Shown piece after piece: positions 17,677-25,456 of a stretch of 64,000 nt of DNA. This stretch comes from Candidatus Thalassarchaeaceae archaeon. Lineage in GTDB: Archaea; Thermoplasmatota; Poseidoniia; Poseidoniales; Thalassarchaeaceae. The DNA lies in the NCBI GenBank assembly GCA_029250605.1, contig JAQXEZ010000006.1, positions 75,535 to 139,534 of the forward strand. The letters are read 5' to 3'. The translations under genes and the position numbers were made by a program. Position 1 is the stretch's first letter; every line of letters begins with the position of its first letter. Below the pieces are notes generated by a model. The model worked only from the letters and a program-made list of their open reading frames with translations, ran no database searches and had not been told where the DNA came from.

Positions 17677-20139
17677 ATGGGCATGAAGACAGGTATTACA
17701 CCAACTATGTTGATGATTTTTCTGATGGCCACTGCAGGATGCCTCCAGGCAGTGGACGATGTAGTCGAAGACATTGAGAGGACTATCGATGCATTGGAAG
17801 GGGACTACCCCAAACTGGATCTCCCGGAAAGGACCCGTTCGTCACCCGTGCTCCAGAACTACGATGCCTGCGGCACACTTCTGGAGGATCTGAAGAGAGC
17901 GGTCTACGATGAGATGGTGGTTAATCTGGATCAGCAGAGCTACTGGCACTGGGTCTCAGAGCCTTGGATGCTTAGGGCAGGAAATACAGAATTCGCAACA
18001 CTTGACGGAGAACCAATGATGGCCGAATCTACAGACGATGCAGCAGCAACAGGAACAGATTCAGACTCAGGATCAAGGGAGGGAGAGTTCTCGGGAACCA
18101 ACAACCAGGAGTCCGGCGTCGACGAGGCCGATTTCCTCAAGACAGATGGATTCCACATCTACATGCTAAACGGGCAATTGCTTCTGATCATGGGTGTTCC
18201 GGAGTTTGGAAACCTGACCATGGAGTCCAACCTTACGATAGAGGGTAACCCGACCCAGATGATGATAGAGGATGATAGGCTGGTCATCTCCTCGTCCATC
18301 TACTACTGGAACCTACCTGCAGACAGCGACTTGCGGAATCTAATGTCCAAGGAGGTCACGGTGGAAGGAGATAGCGATGGGGACGGCAAGGACGATTCCA
18401 CATACACGTACACCAAGGTCCAGAACCTAGTCAAGTACACCGTGGTGGATATCACCAACCGCTCATCCCCGGTCATAGAGAAGGAGATGTACATCGAGGG
18501 CAACTATCACACAGCAAGGATGGTTGATGGGACGGTTCGATCGGTGACACACCTTTGGACATATTTCGATGAAATCAGGACTTGGGTCAACCTTCCCGAC
18601 GACTACTGGTCAGAAGATGACCTGGACAAGAGAATGGATATCTGGAACGATAGCGTAGATCAGACCGTCTTGCACAATGAGAGGGTCATCTCTGAACTTA
18701 CCCTAGATGACTTCGTGCCTCACATCTACGAGATGAGGGATGGTGAGATATTCACTCACCCCCTGACTTACGAGAAGTGTACTGAGTTCTCAGCAAGCGC
18801 AGACAGCGCAGGACGGGGATTCACGACGATCATGACAATACGGATGCTCGATGATGAGGCGTCACTAGAGGTGGATCACATCACTTCCTCTTGGGCCCAT
18901 GTATATTCATCCAAGGACACCCTAGTCCTAGCTGAGCCAGCCAACGACATGTGGTGGTTCTGGAGGAACTCCGACTGGGAGGATGCGACTAACATCCATT
19001 CATTCGACATTAGTGACGCGAATCACACAACTTACGTTGCTTCTGGAAGAGTGGAGGGTACCGTCAATGATCAATTCTCTATCGGCGAGCACAACGGTGA
19101 CATCCGAGTTGCTTCGACTTCGGACAACTGGGGGATGTGGTGGAGAACAGCAGAGTTAGACGAAAACGGAGACCCAGTGTGGAGTGGCCCAACCAATCAG
19201 GTTACCATTCTAACCGACGATGGCGAGGGTCTTCTTGACCAGACTGGATACATCGGTGGAATCGCCGAGGGAGAGACAATCTGGAGTGCTAGATTCGTCG
19301 GAGATAGAGGATATCTTGTGACTTTCATGAACATCGACCCACTGTGGGTTATCGACCTTTCCGACCCATCTAATCCAGTAATACTAGGAGAATTGGAGGT
19401 GCCTGGAGTATCGACTTACATCCATCCGATTGACGAGGACAACCTCCTGACAATAGGTATCGCTCCAGGGGAAAACGGACTGGGTCTTGATTGGTCTATG
19501 ACCCAGGTTTCCCTATTCGACGTCAGTAACACAAGCAATCCCACACTATCTGACTCTCTAATTTTGACTCCAGGATATGCGGACGAAAACTGCGATGAGA
19601 TCATGTCTTGTGGTTGGTCATGGTCATACTCGGAGGCTACCTACGAGCACAAGGCATTCACTTTCTGGGCACCAGAGTCTCTTTTGGCAGTCCCACTCTC
19701 AACTCACAGATACGTATACGATGAGATCGAGATTGAGGGGAGGGTCTACTACCACTCTGGATACGAGTATGTCTCCATGCTCAAGATGATAAATGTCGAT
19801 ACCGAAAACGGGACACTATCAGATCACGGCCAGGTCGAACACTCGGAATTCTACAACGAGGATGGCCTGTCAAGTTGGTGGTCGGGCTCCACTAGCATCA
19901 GGAGATCGATATTCATGGGTGACTACGTCTACGCCTTTTCGGCAGGCGGGGCCACAGTCCACAGGACTGCGGACCTACACCTGATGGTTGAACTGGAACT
20001 CCCCGGAAATGAGCCAATCGGGTACAACTACGGGCTTGTGGAGCAAGTTGACGGAGTTGAGTCGAATCCATCCGAACCCGAGGAAGAGACTGAAACCCAC
20101 CCATGCAACGAGCCCGATGCAGAGAATTGCGAGGATTAA
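17677..20139 (+). CDS. Secreted lipoprotein with C-terminal-type beta-propeller domain (Beta_propel family)
   Basis: 820 residues. The N-terminus has a short charged start, a hydrophobic stretch and a lipobox-like ATAGC with Cys at 22, so it is predicted to be lipid-anchored outside the cell. The signature GTNNQESGVDEADFLKTDG near 145-163 matches the TNxQxxGVDEADIVKTDG block that defines the Beta_propel family (PF09826). Repeated blades follow: TYVASGRVEGTVNDQFSIGEHNGDIRVASTSDN, FVGDRGYLVTFMNIDPLWVIDLSDPSNP (described in parts), and IHPIDEDNLLTIGIAPGENG. It is rich in Asp/Glu/Trp. Function of the family is not established; some members are linked to proteases or surface sensing. The ATG follows GAGGCGG. 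Confidence 0.88.
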   Translation: MGMKTGITPTMLMIFLMATAGCLQAVDDVVEDIERTIDALEGDYPKLDLPERTRSSPVLQNYDACGTLLEDLKRAVYDEMVVNLDQQSYWHWVSEPWMLRAGNTEFATLDGEPMMAESTDDAAATGTDSDSGSREGEFSGTNNQESGVDEADFLKTDGFHIYMLNGQLLLIMGVPEFGNLTMESNLTIEGNPTQMMIEDDRLVISSSIYYWNLPADSDLRNLMSKEVTVEGDSDGDGKDDSTYTYTKVQNLVKYTVVDITNRSSPVIEKEMYIEGNYHTARMVDGTVRSVTHLWTYFDEIRTWVNLPDDYWSEDDLDKRMDIWNDSVDQTVLHNERVISELTLDDFVPHIYEMRDGEIFTHPLTYEKCTEFSASADSAGRGFTTIMTIRMLDDEASLEVDHITSSWAHVYSSKDTLVLAEPANDMWWFWRNSDWEDATNIHSFDISDANHTTYVASGRVEGTVNDQFSIGEHNGDIRVASTSDNWGMWWRTAELDENGDPVWSGPTNQVTILTDDGEGLLDQTGYIGGIAEGETIWSARFVGDRGYLVTFMNIDPLWVIDLSDPSNPVILGELEVPGVSTYIHPIDEDNLLTIGIAPGENGLGLDWSMTQVSLFDVSNTSNPTLSDSLILTPGYADENCDEIMSCGWSWSYSEATYEHKAFTFWAPESLLAVPLSTHRYVYDEIEIEGRVYYHSGYEYVSMLKMINVDTENGTLSDHGQVEHSEFYNEDGLSSWWSGSTSIRRSIFMGDYVYAFSAGGATVHRTADLHLMVELELPGNEPIGYNYGLVEQVDGVESNPSEPEEETETHPCNEPDAENCED

Positions 20140-20147
20140 GACAGATG

Positions 20148-21500
20148 CTATCCGAACCTAAGCGCTCTACCTACTGAGCCAGGCGTAGCCACGGGAACTC
20201 CTCGGAGCGCTCCATCGACCTCCCTCTTGTGGACGACTTCACCATCGACGATAGTGTACATCGGCCATCCGGTGAGCTCCATACCATCGTACGGTGTCCA
20301 CCCAACTTTAGTCCAGGTATCTGAATCAGTTATGGTTCGACTAGTTTCCAAGTCGACTATAGTCAAATCACCATCATATCCCTCGATTAGGGATCCCTTG
20401 TTCTGAATGCCGTAGACCTTGGCAGGCCCTTCGCACATCCAGCGAACCACATCTGTGACGCTACATTTGCCATTCATTGCGTGAGTCAGCATATTTGGCA
20501 ATGAGGTCTCGACTCCTGGCATTCCAGCCGGTGAGTTCGGAAAACCGACAGACTTTGCTTCCAAGGCGTGGGGCGCATGGTCAGTGACCACGCAATCTAT
20601 CGTTCCATCCTTAAGCCGCCTCCAAAGAGCGTCTCTATCCTCAGTATACCGAATTGGCGGATTCATCAAAACCCGCTCACCCAGCCTCTCAACGTCATCT
20701 TGGTCGAAGGTCAGGTGTTGTGTACATACCTCGGTTGTTACGAGGTCGCCTTTGTTTCTATGCAACCAATCAGCCTCTTTACCACTAGTCAGATGGACGA
20801 TGTGAAGCCGATGTTCGTGATCCTTAGCAAGAGATGCCGCTCTCTTAGTAGCTAGGAAAGCGCATTCAACATCTCTACACTCAGCATGAGAGGCAATGTC
20901 CGTACGATGACTGAACTTTGCAGTACGCCGTTGAAGACGATCCTCATCTTCTGCATGGGTAGCGATTATTCCTCCAGTATTGGCAAAGATATTCTCCAGA
21001 TGCTCTTGCTCATGTACGAGTAAGTCCCCAGTACTACTGCCCATGAAAATCTTGATTCCGCAGACTCCGTCCATTCCTTCCACGCTTTGCAGGTCGCCGA
21101 TGTTATCATTGGTAGCACCAATGAAGAAGCCATGATGGGTCACAGACTTCTTAGATGCAAGAGCAATTTTTCTTTCCAATGTGGAACGATTTGTCGCATT
21201 GGGTTTGTTGTTCGGCATGTCAAGGAATGAGGTTACTCCACCTGCAGCAGCAGCCCTACTGCCGCTTTCGAGATCTTCCTTATCGGTATTTCCAGGCTCC
21301 CTGAAGTGGACATGAGGGTCGATAGCCCCTGGGAGAAGATGCAAGCCAGTGGCATCAATAACAGTCTCGTCATTACTAGGCTCCAAACCCCCTCCTGCAG
21401 CGATATTAGCGATTGAGCCATCTGAAACACGCAAGTCTCCATCGACTACCCGATCAGGCAAAACAAGGGTCGCATTCTGAATAAGCAAATGACCGTCCAT
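20148..21500 (-). CDS. pyrC: Dihydroorotase
   Basis: Cyclises N-carbamoyl-aspartate to dihydroorotate in the cytosol; it uses the product of the PyrB/PyrI enzyme encoded at 10.8-12.3 kb. 450 residues, typical of the long (type I) dihydroorotases in the amidohydrolase superfamily. Zinc ligands and catalytic residues are visible: DPHVHFREPG (61-70), the carboxylated lysine in GIKIFMGSS near 149, HAEDED, HIVHLTSG, and the catalytic TDHAPH near 310. The C-terminal small beta domain (GYDGDLTIVDLE, VDGEVVHKR) is complete. It converges on the beta-propeller gene with 8 nt between stops. The distinction from hydantoinase or allantoinase rests on HFREPG plus DHAPH and the pathway context. Confidence 0.93.
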   Translation of the reverse strand: MDGHLLIQNATLVLPDRVVDGDLRVSDGSIANIAAGGGLEPSNDETVIDATGLHLLPGAIDPHVHFREPGNTDKEDLESGSRAAAAGGVTSFLDMPNNKPNATNRSTLERKIALASKKSVTHHGFFIGATNDNIGDLQSVEGMDGVCGIKIFMGSSTGDLLVHEQEHLENIFANTGGIIATHAEDEDRLQRRTAKFSHRTDIASHAECRDVECAFLATKRAASLAKDHEHRLHIVHLTSGKEADWLHRNKGDLVTTEVCTQHLTFDQDDVERLGERVLMNPPIRYTEDRDALWRRLKDGTIDCVVTDHAPHALEAKSVGFPNSPAGMPGVETSLPNMLTHAMNGKCSVTDVVRWMCEGPAKVYGIQNKGSLIEGYDGDLTIVDLETSRTITDSDTWTKVGWTPYDGMELTGWPMYTIVDGEVVHKREVDGALRGVPVATPGSVGRALRFG

Positions 21501-21608
21501 GGTGGGCTCAGATGTAGTCGGAATGCTGGCATCACAATACTGTTCCCATCATACATACGAATTTCCTCGTCCCGCGCGTTCAAATAACTGAGGCCCCAGC
21601 GAGAAGAC

Positions 21609-21686
21609 AGCGGGTTGGAGTAGTCAGGTTATCTCGTCGGGCTCATAACCCGGAGACCGATGGTTCAAATCCATCACCCGCTACCA
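21609..21686 (+). tRNA. Initiator tRNA-Met(CAT)
   Basis: A cloverleaf can be drawn: acceptor AGCGGGT/ACCCGCT with the A1:U72 pair diagnostic of archaeal and eukaryotic initiators, anticodon stem TCGGG/CCCGG carrying the three consecutive G:C pairs of initiators, loop CTCATAA with anticodon CAT, T arm GATGG-TTCAAAT-CCATC, discriminator A, and encoded CCA at 21684-21686. An AT-rich AAATAAC lies about 20 nt upstream. Confidence 0.95.
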
Positions 21687-21816
21687 GAATAAAGTGAAAG
21701 TGAAAAATCGATAGACTGCTCAGAATCACCGAGCATGAATACTTTCATAGAATCCCTAGGGGTCCTTCGTTTGTTCATATACCTCCGATTGAGAACGGAT
21801 GAATATTGGTGATTAG

Positions 21817-22818
21817 ATGACAGAAGAGACAGCGAGTGAAAAGGTGGAAGAAGAAGAGCTAGTGATTGATGTGGATGAACTCGAACCCACGATTGAGGAT
21901 TTGCCAGGAGTCGGCCCAGCAACAGCGGAAAAGCTCCAAGAAGCAGGATTCGAGGATCTGTTGGGAATTGCCGTAATGAGTCCAGGTGAGCTAGCAGAGC
22001 AAGCAGAACTTGGAGAAGCAGTATCGGCAAAGATCATCGCTGGAGCCAAGAAACTGGCAAACATCGGCGGATTCGTCAGTGGTGCTGCACTACTCGATAG
22101 AAGAAAGAGAGTACAGAAGCTGACATCCGGGGCATCCTCACTAGATGAACTACTGGGAGGCGGATTCGAGACCCAGGCAATAGTAGAGGTATTCGGTGAG
22201 TTCGGAAGTGGAAAGACTCAGATCGGCCATCAACTGGCTGTAAATTGCATACTTAGCTTGGAGAAGGGTGGCCTTGACGGCGAGATTGTTTACATTGACA
22301 CAGAAGACACATTCAGGCCAGAGAGAATAGCACAGATGGCAGAGGCAGTAGGCATCGACCCCAATGACGCACTCGATAGGATTCACGTTGCTAGGGCATA
22401 CAACTCGGCGCACCAGATCCTCCTCGTAGATGAAATAAAGAGAATGGGAAAGAGTCTTGACGTCAAGCTGATCATAGTCGACTCTCTAACCAGTCACTTC
22501 CGTGCAGAATACATAGGAAGGGGGATGCTTGCTCCCAGACAGCAGAAGCTCAATCGCCATATGAAGGAGCTGAAGCAAGTTGCCGACGTGCAGAACGCAA
22601 TAGTTCTCGTAACAAATCAAGTCCAGGCCAAGCCAGATGCAATGTGGGGCGACCCCACTAGAGCAGTAGGTGGCCACATCGTAGCACATGCCAGCACATT
22701 CCGCCTATATCTCAGGAAGTCAAAGGGGGGCCGGAGAATAGCCCGCCTAATCGACAGTCCAAACCTACCTGAGGGCGAGGCAGTCTTTACCGTGACATCC
22801 GAGGGTCTGCGCGACTAG
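21817..22818 (+). CDS. radA: DNA repair and recombination protein RadA
   Basis: Archaeal RecA/Rad51 recombinase that forms filaments on single-stranded DNA and drives strand exchange. 333 residues, normal for the family. An acidic N-terminal extension (1-25) precedes helix-hairpin-helix motifs ([18 protein letters not shown]). Walker A GEFGSGKT is at 127-134, Walker B LIIVDS near 215-220, the DNA-binding L1 region near RGMLAPRQQ, and the conserved L2/ATP-cap region [20 protein letters not shown] ends the protein, as expected. No intein interrupts the Walker A or L2 regions, common insertion sites in archaeal radA. A TTCATATAC box 35-43 nt upstream is a promoter candidate. Convergent with the M3 peptidase. 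Confidence 0.97.
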   Translation: MTEETASEKVEEEELVIDVDELEPTIEDLPGVGPATAEKLQEAGFEDLLGIAVMSPGELAEQAELGEAVSAKIIAGAKKLANIGGFVSGAALLDRRKRVQKLTSGASSLDELLGGGFETQAIVEVFGEFGSGKTQIGHQLAVNCILSLEKGGLDGEIVYIDTEDTFRPERIAQMAEAVGIDPNDALDRIHVARAYNSAHQILLVDEIKRMGKSLDVKLIIVDSLTSHFRAEYIGRGMLAPRQQKLNRHMKELKQVADVQNAIVLVTNQVQAKPDAMWGDPTRAVGGHIVAHASTFRLYLRKSKGGRRIARLIDSPNLPEGEAVFTVTSEGLRD

Positions 22819-22840
22819 CGTAGGCCCCGGGGTCCGAAGG

Positions 22841-24547
22841 CTACGTAGGCAGCTCGGATAACGCAGCCTCCACTGTCCCCATCAGGGACATGAAGTGACC
22901 TTCATTGAAACCCAACTCCAGATCAGCTGCCGAGAAGAGTTCTGGCAGCGTCCTAGTATTCCCTAGGGACATTGCATTTGCATAGTCATCGAGTGCCTTC
23001 TGAGGATCACCCATCTGTGTCTTCCACAATTGCAAAGATCCAAGCTGTGCGATACCATACTCGATGTAATAGAATGGGACTCCGAAAAGATGACCTTGTT
23101 GCTGCCATGACAACTCTCTGAAGTCGGTGTGACCCGTCCAATCCATGTCGGAGCCGAATCTATCTCTAATTGAGAGCCATACCTCAGCTCTCTCCTCTCT
23201 TGAATGTCCAGGGTTAGCATATATCCAATGTTGGAAAGAATCAATCGTCGCAATCCATGGTAACAAGAAGACAACTCCTTCCAAGTGGGCTCTCCTTGCC
23301 CTGTCGGCCTCCTCAGTTTCGTAGAACTTACCCCACCATGGCTGTGTGAGAAGCTCCATCGACATGGATGCAACTTCTGCGAATTCTATGGGGTAGTCCC
23401 TTTCGTCAATCAACTCCAGATGACCGCAATAGAGTGAGTGGAATGCATGTCCAGCTTCATGAATCATCGTCTCTAAGTCTCCTTGAAGGCCTGCTGCATT
23501 CATGAAGATGAACGGCACTCTGCTCTTCTCCAGATAATACTGGTATCCTCCAGGAGCCTTCCCCTTCCTAGTATCTAGATCCAATGTATCCATCTCAACT
23601 AGTTTGTCAAATTTCTCTCCAAGATCATTGGAAATCTCATGAAACATTTCAGATAACTTCTCAACCATCTCTTCTACAGTCTGAAATGGACTTAGCGGAT
23701 TCCTGCCATGAATATCTGGCCCCGAACCTCCCTTCTCATTTACGTCCCAAGGGCTCAATTCCCCTATCCCAAGACCATCGCACCTGTTCTTGTTGATTTT
23801 CTCCAGAATGGGCATGCAAACCGACTCAACAGATTCATGGAACTCCAAACAATCCTCGATTGTATAGTCGAATCTATGCATCGCTCTGAACATATACTGC
23901 GTATAACTCTCGAATCCTGCGTTTGTAGCCATTTGATGTCTAATTGAGATCAACTCATCGAATATCTCCGACAACCTCTCATTATCATCCATCCGTCTTG
24001 CAGCCATAGACATCCAGGCCGACTGACGTTGGGGTCTTTCATTAGACTCCAGATATTTGCTCATCTGTGGAAATGTCTTCTCTTCACCCTCGAATTCAAC
24101 AGTCATCGCTCCGTTAATCGTTTGCGCCTCAGTAACAAGTTCTGTTTGCATCACTCCTAGTGGAATGTTCTCCTTCCTGAAAATCTCGACATCTGTCCTC
24201 ATGCCCCTTAGCATCAGGTCGTATCTGCCCGGCAGATCATTTATCGAGGGGTGATTCACTATTCTTCTATTCAGTGCATCCGAGAATTCAGATAACTTGG
24301 GTCTAATGTTGCTCATGAAATCAAGAAATGATCCCCTTTTTTCCTCACTCTCGGTATCGCAAGTCATTCCAATGTATAGTAGGGCACCGGTTTCCGAGAT
24401 ATGCTCGGCAAGCTCAGAGGAATCAGAAATCAGACCTTCTATACAACTTGAGCAACTCAACTTTCTTTCCATTAAATCATTAGTTAGGGGCTCAATGTTC
24501 TCCCAAATAGTTGCATCAAAGTCATCTGGAACAAATCCACTTGTCAT
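22841..24547 (-). CDS. M3-family oligoendopeptidase F-like metallopeptidase
   Basis: A cytosolic zinc oligopeptidase of the M3B (PepF) type, 568 residues. The catalytic HEAGH in TMIHEAGHAFHSLYC is near 362, followed by the third-ligand region EFAEVASMSMELLT, where the E is the zinc ligand. The N-terminal helical cap domain carries a short cysteine motif CSSC near 32-35. The C-terminal GIAQLGSLQLWK block is typical of M3 enzymes. Usual role: degrading peptides released by larger proteases. It follows a small zinc protein gene with only 9 nt between, so the two are probably co-transcribed. Confidence 0.92.
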   Translation of the reverse strand: MTSGFVPDDFDATIWENIEPLTNDLMERKLSCSSCIEGLISDSSELAEHISETGALLYIGMTCDTESEEKRGSFLDFMSNIRPKLSEFSDALNRRIVNHPSINDLPGRYDLMLRGMRTDVEIFRKENIPLGVMQTELVTEAQTINGAMTVEFEGEEKTFPQMSKYLESNERPQRQSAWMSMAARRMDDNERLSEIFDELISIRHQMATNAGFESYTQYMFRAMHRFDYTIEDCLEFHESVESVCMPILEKINKNRCDGLGIGELSPWDVNEKGGSGPDIHGRNPLSPFQTVEEMVEKLSEMFHEISNDLGEKFDKLVEMDTLDLDTRKGKAPGGYQYYLEKSRVPFIFMNAAGLQGDLETMIHEAGHAFHSLYCGHLELIDERDYPIEFAEVASMSMELLTQPWWGKFYETEEADRARRAHLEGVVFLLPWIATIDSFQHWIYANPGHSREERAEVWLSIRDRFGSDMDWTGHTDFRELSWQQQGHLFGVPFYYIEYGIAQLGSLQLWKTQMGDPQKALDDYANAMSLGNTRTLPELFSAADLELGFNEGHFMSLMGTVEAALSELPT

Positions 24548-24556
24548 GGTCGAACC

Positions 24557-24802
24557 TCACTTCTTTACTGGCTTGGGCCCAAGTGGAAGAGGACCCTGCT
24601 CACGAGTCCACTTTGCACACTTCCACACTTCTACTGCTGCCTCTACCTTCTCACGAATTTCCTCCAAATCTGGATGTTCTGGGTTCCTCTTCTCTATCCA
24701 GCAAGCCGTACAGAACCTTTTCCCTTCATGACTTAGGAAATTCCCTGACGTGCATGGAACATCGCAATCATCGCATTTTCCGAAGCCGTAGAACTTTGGC
24801 AT
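24557..24802 (-). CDS. Small zinc-finger protein
   Basis: 81 residues with four likely zinc ligands, CDDC (10-13) and CTAC near 32-35, plus another CxxxC region between, followed by a helical segment (EEIREKVEAAVEVWKCAKW) and a basic Pro-Lys tail. No named family recognised. It lies upstream of the M3 peptidase with 9 nt between, suggesting one transcript. A role as a nucleic-acid- or protein-binding adaptor is only a guess. Confidence 0.7.
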   Translation of the reverse strand: MPKFYGFGKCDDCDVPCTSGNFLSHEGKRFCTACWIEKRNPEHPDLEEIREKVEAAVEVWKCAKWTREQGPLPLGPKPVKK

Positions 24803-24854
24803 GTTACGAATTCCTGTCGTGCCACATGCCTATCAACATGACTACTGAACGAAC

Positions 24855-25424
24855 TCATCTCAAATCGGAAAGAGCAAGGTGACTCAGGAAAAAATCCTCT
24901 ATTTCCACAATTCTCGCTTCTTCCAAGGAGCCTGAACCAATTCTCTCAAGTCCACTAGTAGTTGGAGTTGGACGATTAGGTATCAGCGATCCTCCCAGAT
25001 GCTCGATCAGTCGAATTGCTTCTTCTGTAGATTCGTTATAACTCTCCAAGGGTATCGAGAATTCTCCGAAATCGTCACCTAGTTCTGAGTCCGGGAGCAT
25101 CACAATCCAGGCACATTTGTCATCTATTGCAATACCAGCCCTCTCAAACGCCTTGTTGATTTGACGAGTCCCAGAGATCAACCTCAGAAATTCTGCATCA
25201 GGTGTCTTTGCTACCATTTCTCCCGATGCCTCATTCCTTCTAAGTGCGTACCATGCTGTCCAGAGGTGTACTTCACTGGCTGCAGCCTCATATGCTAACA
25301 TCATCCACCTATTACTAGGCCTCCATTCGTTGATGATAGACACTATGGAGAATACGTTCTTGACTGGCTCAGGGAATCTAACCCCCCAGGCAGGGAACCA
25401 TGGAACTAGGTGGTGTGCGTCCAT
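24855..25424 (-). CDS. cgi121: KEOPS complex subunit Cgi121
   Basis: Cgi121 binds Bud32 and the tRNA 3' end in the KEOPS complex, which makes N6-threonylcarbamoyladenosine at tRNA position 37. It has 189 residues. The recognisable core is the helix and strand AEFLRLISGTRQINKAFERAGI near 77-98, matching the SGxRQI block of the family, preceded by the helix ASEVHLWTAWYAL and followed by the strand CAWIVMLPD. It lies 32 nt downstream of the hel308-type gene on the same strand, an arrangement known from other archaea, which supports the call. The family is short and divergent, so the assignment rests on this motif plus context. Confidence 0.8.
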   Translation of the reverse strand: MDAHHLVPWFPAWGVRFPEPVKNVFSIVSIINEWRPSNRWMMLAYEAAASEVHLWTAWYALRRNEASGEMVAKTPDAEFLRLISGTRQINKAFERAGIAIDDKCAWIVMLPDSELGDDFGEFSIPLESYNESTEEAIRLIEHLGGSLIPNRPTPTTSGLERIGSGSLEEARIVEIEDFFLSHLALSDLR

Positions 25425-25456
25425 GCTTCGCGATGCGGTTCTGTTGATGAATCTGA

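Noticed and set aside
22816-22845. Possible bidirectional hairpin terminator between radA and the M3 peptidase
   Set aside because: CGTAG and CTACG arms with a GC loop exist, but archaeal termination relies on T-runs and the arms overlap the peptidase stop. Too weak to list.
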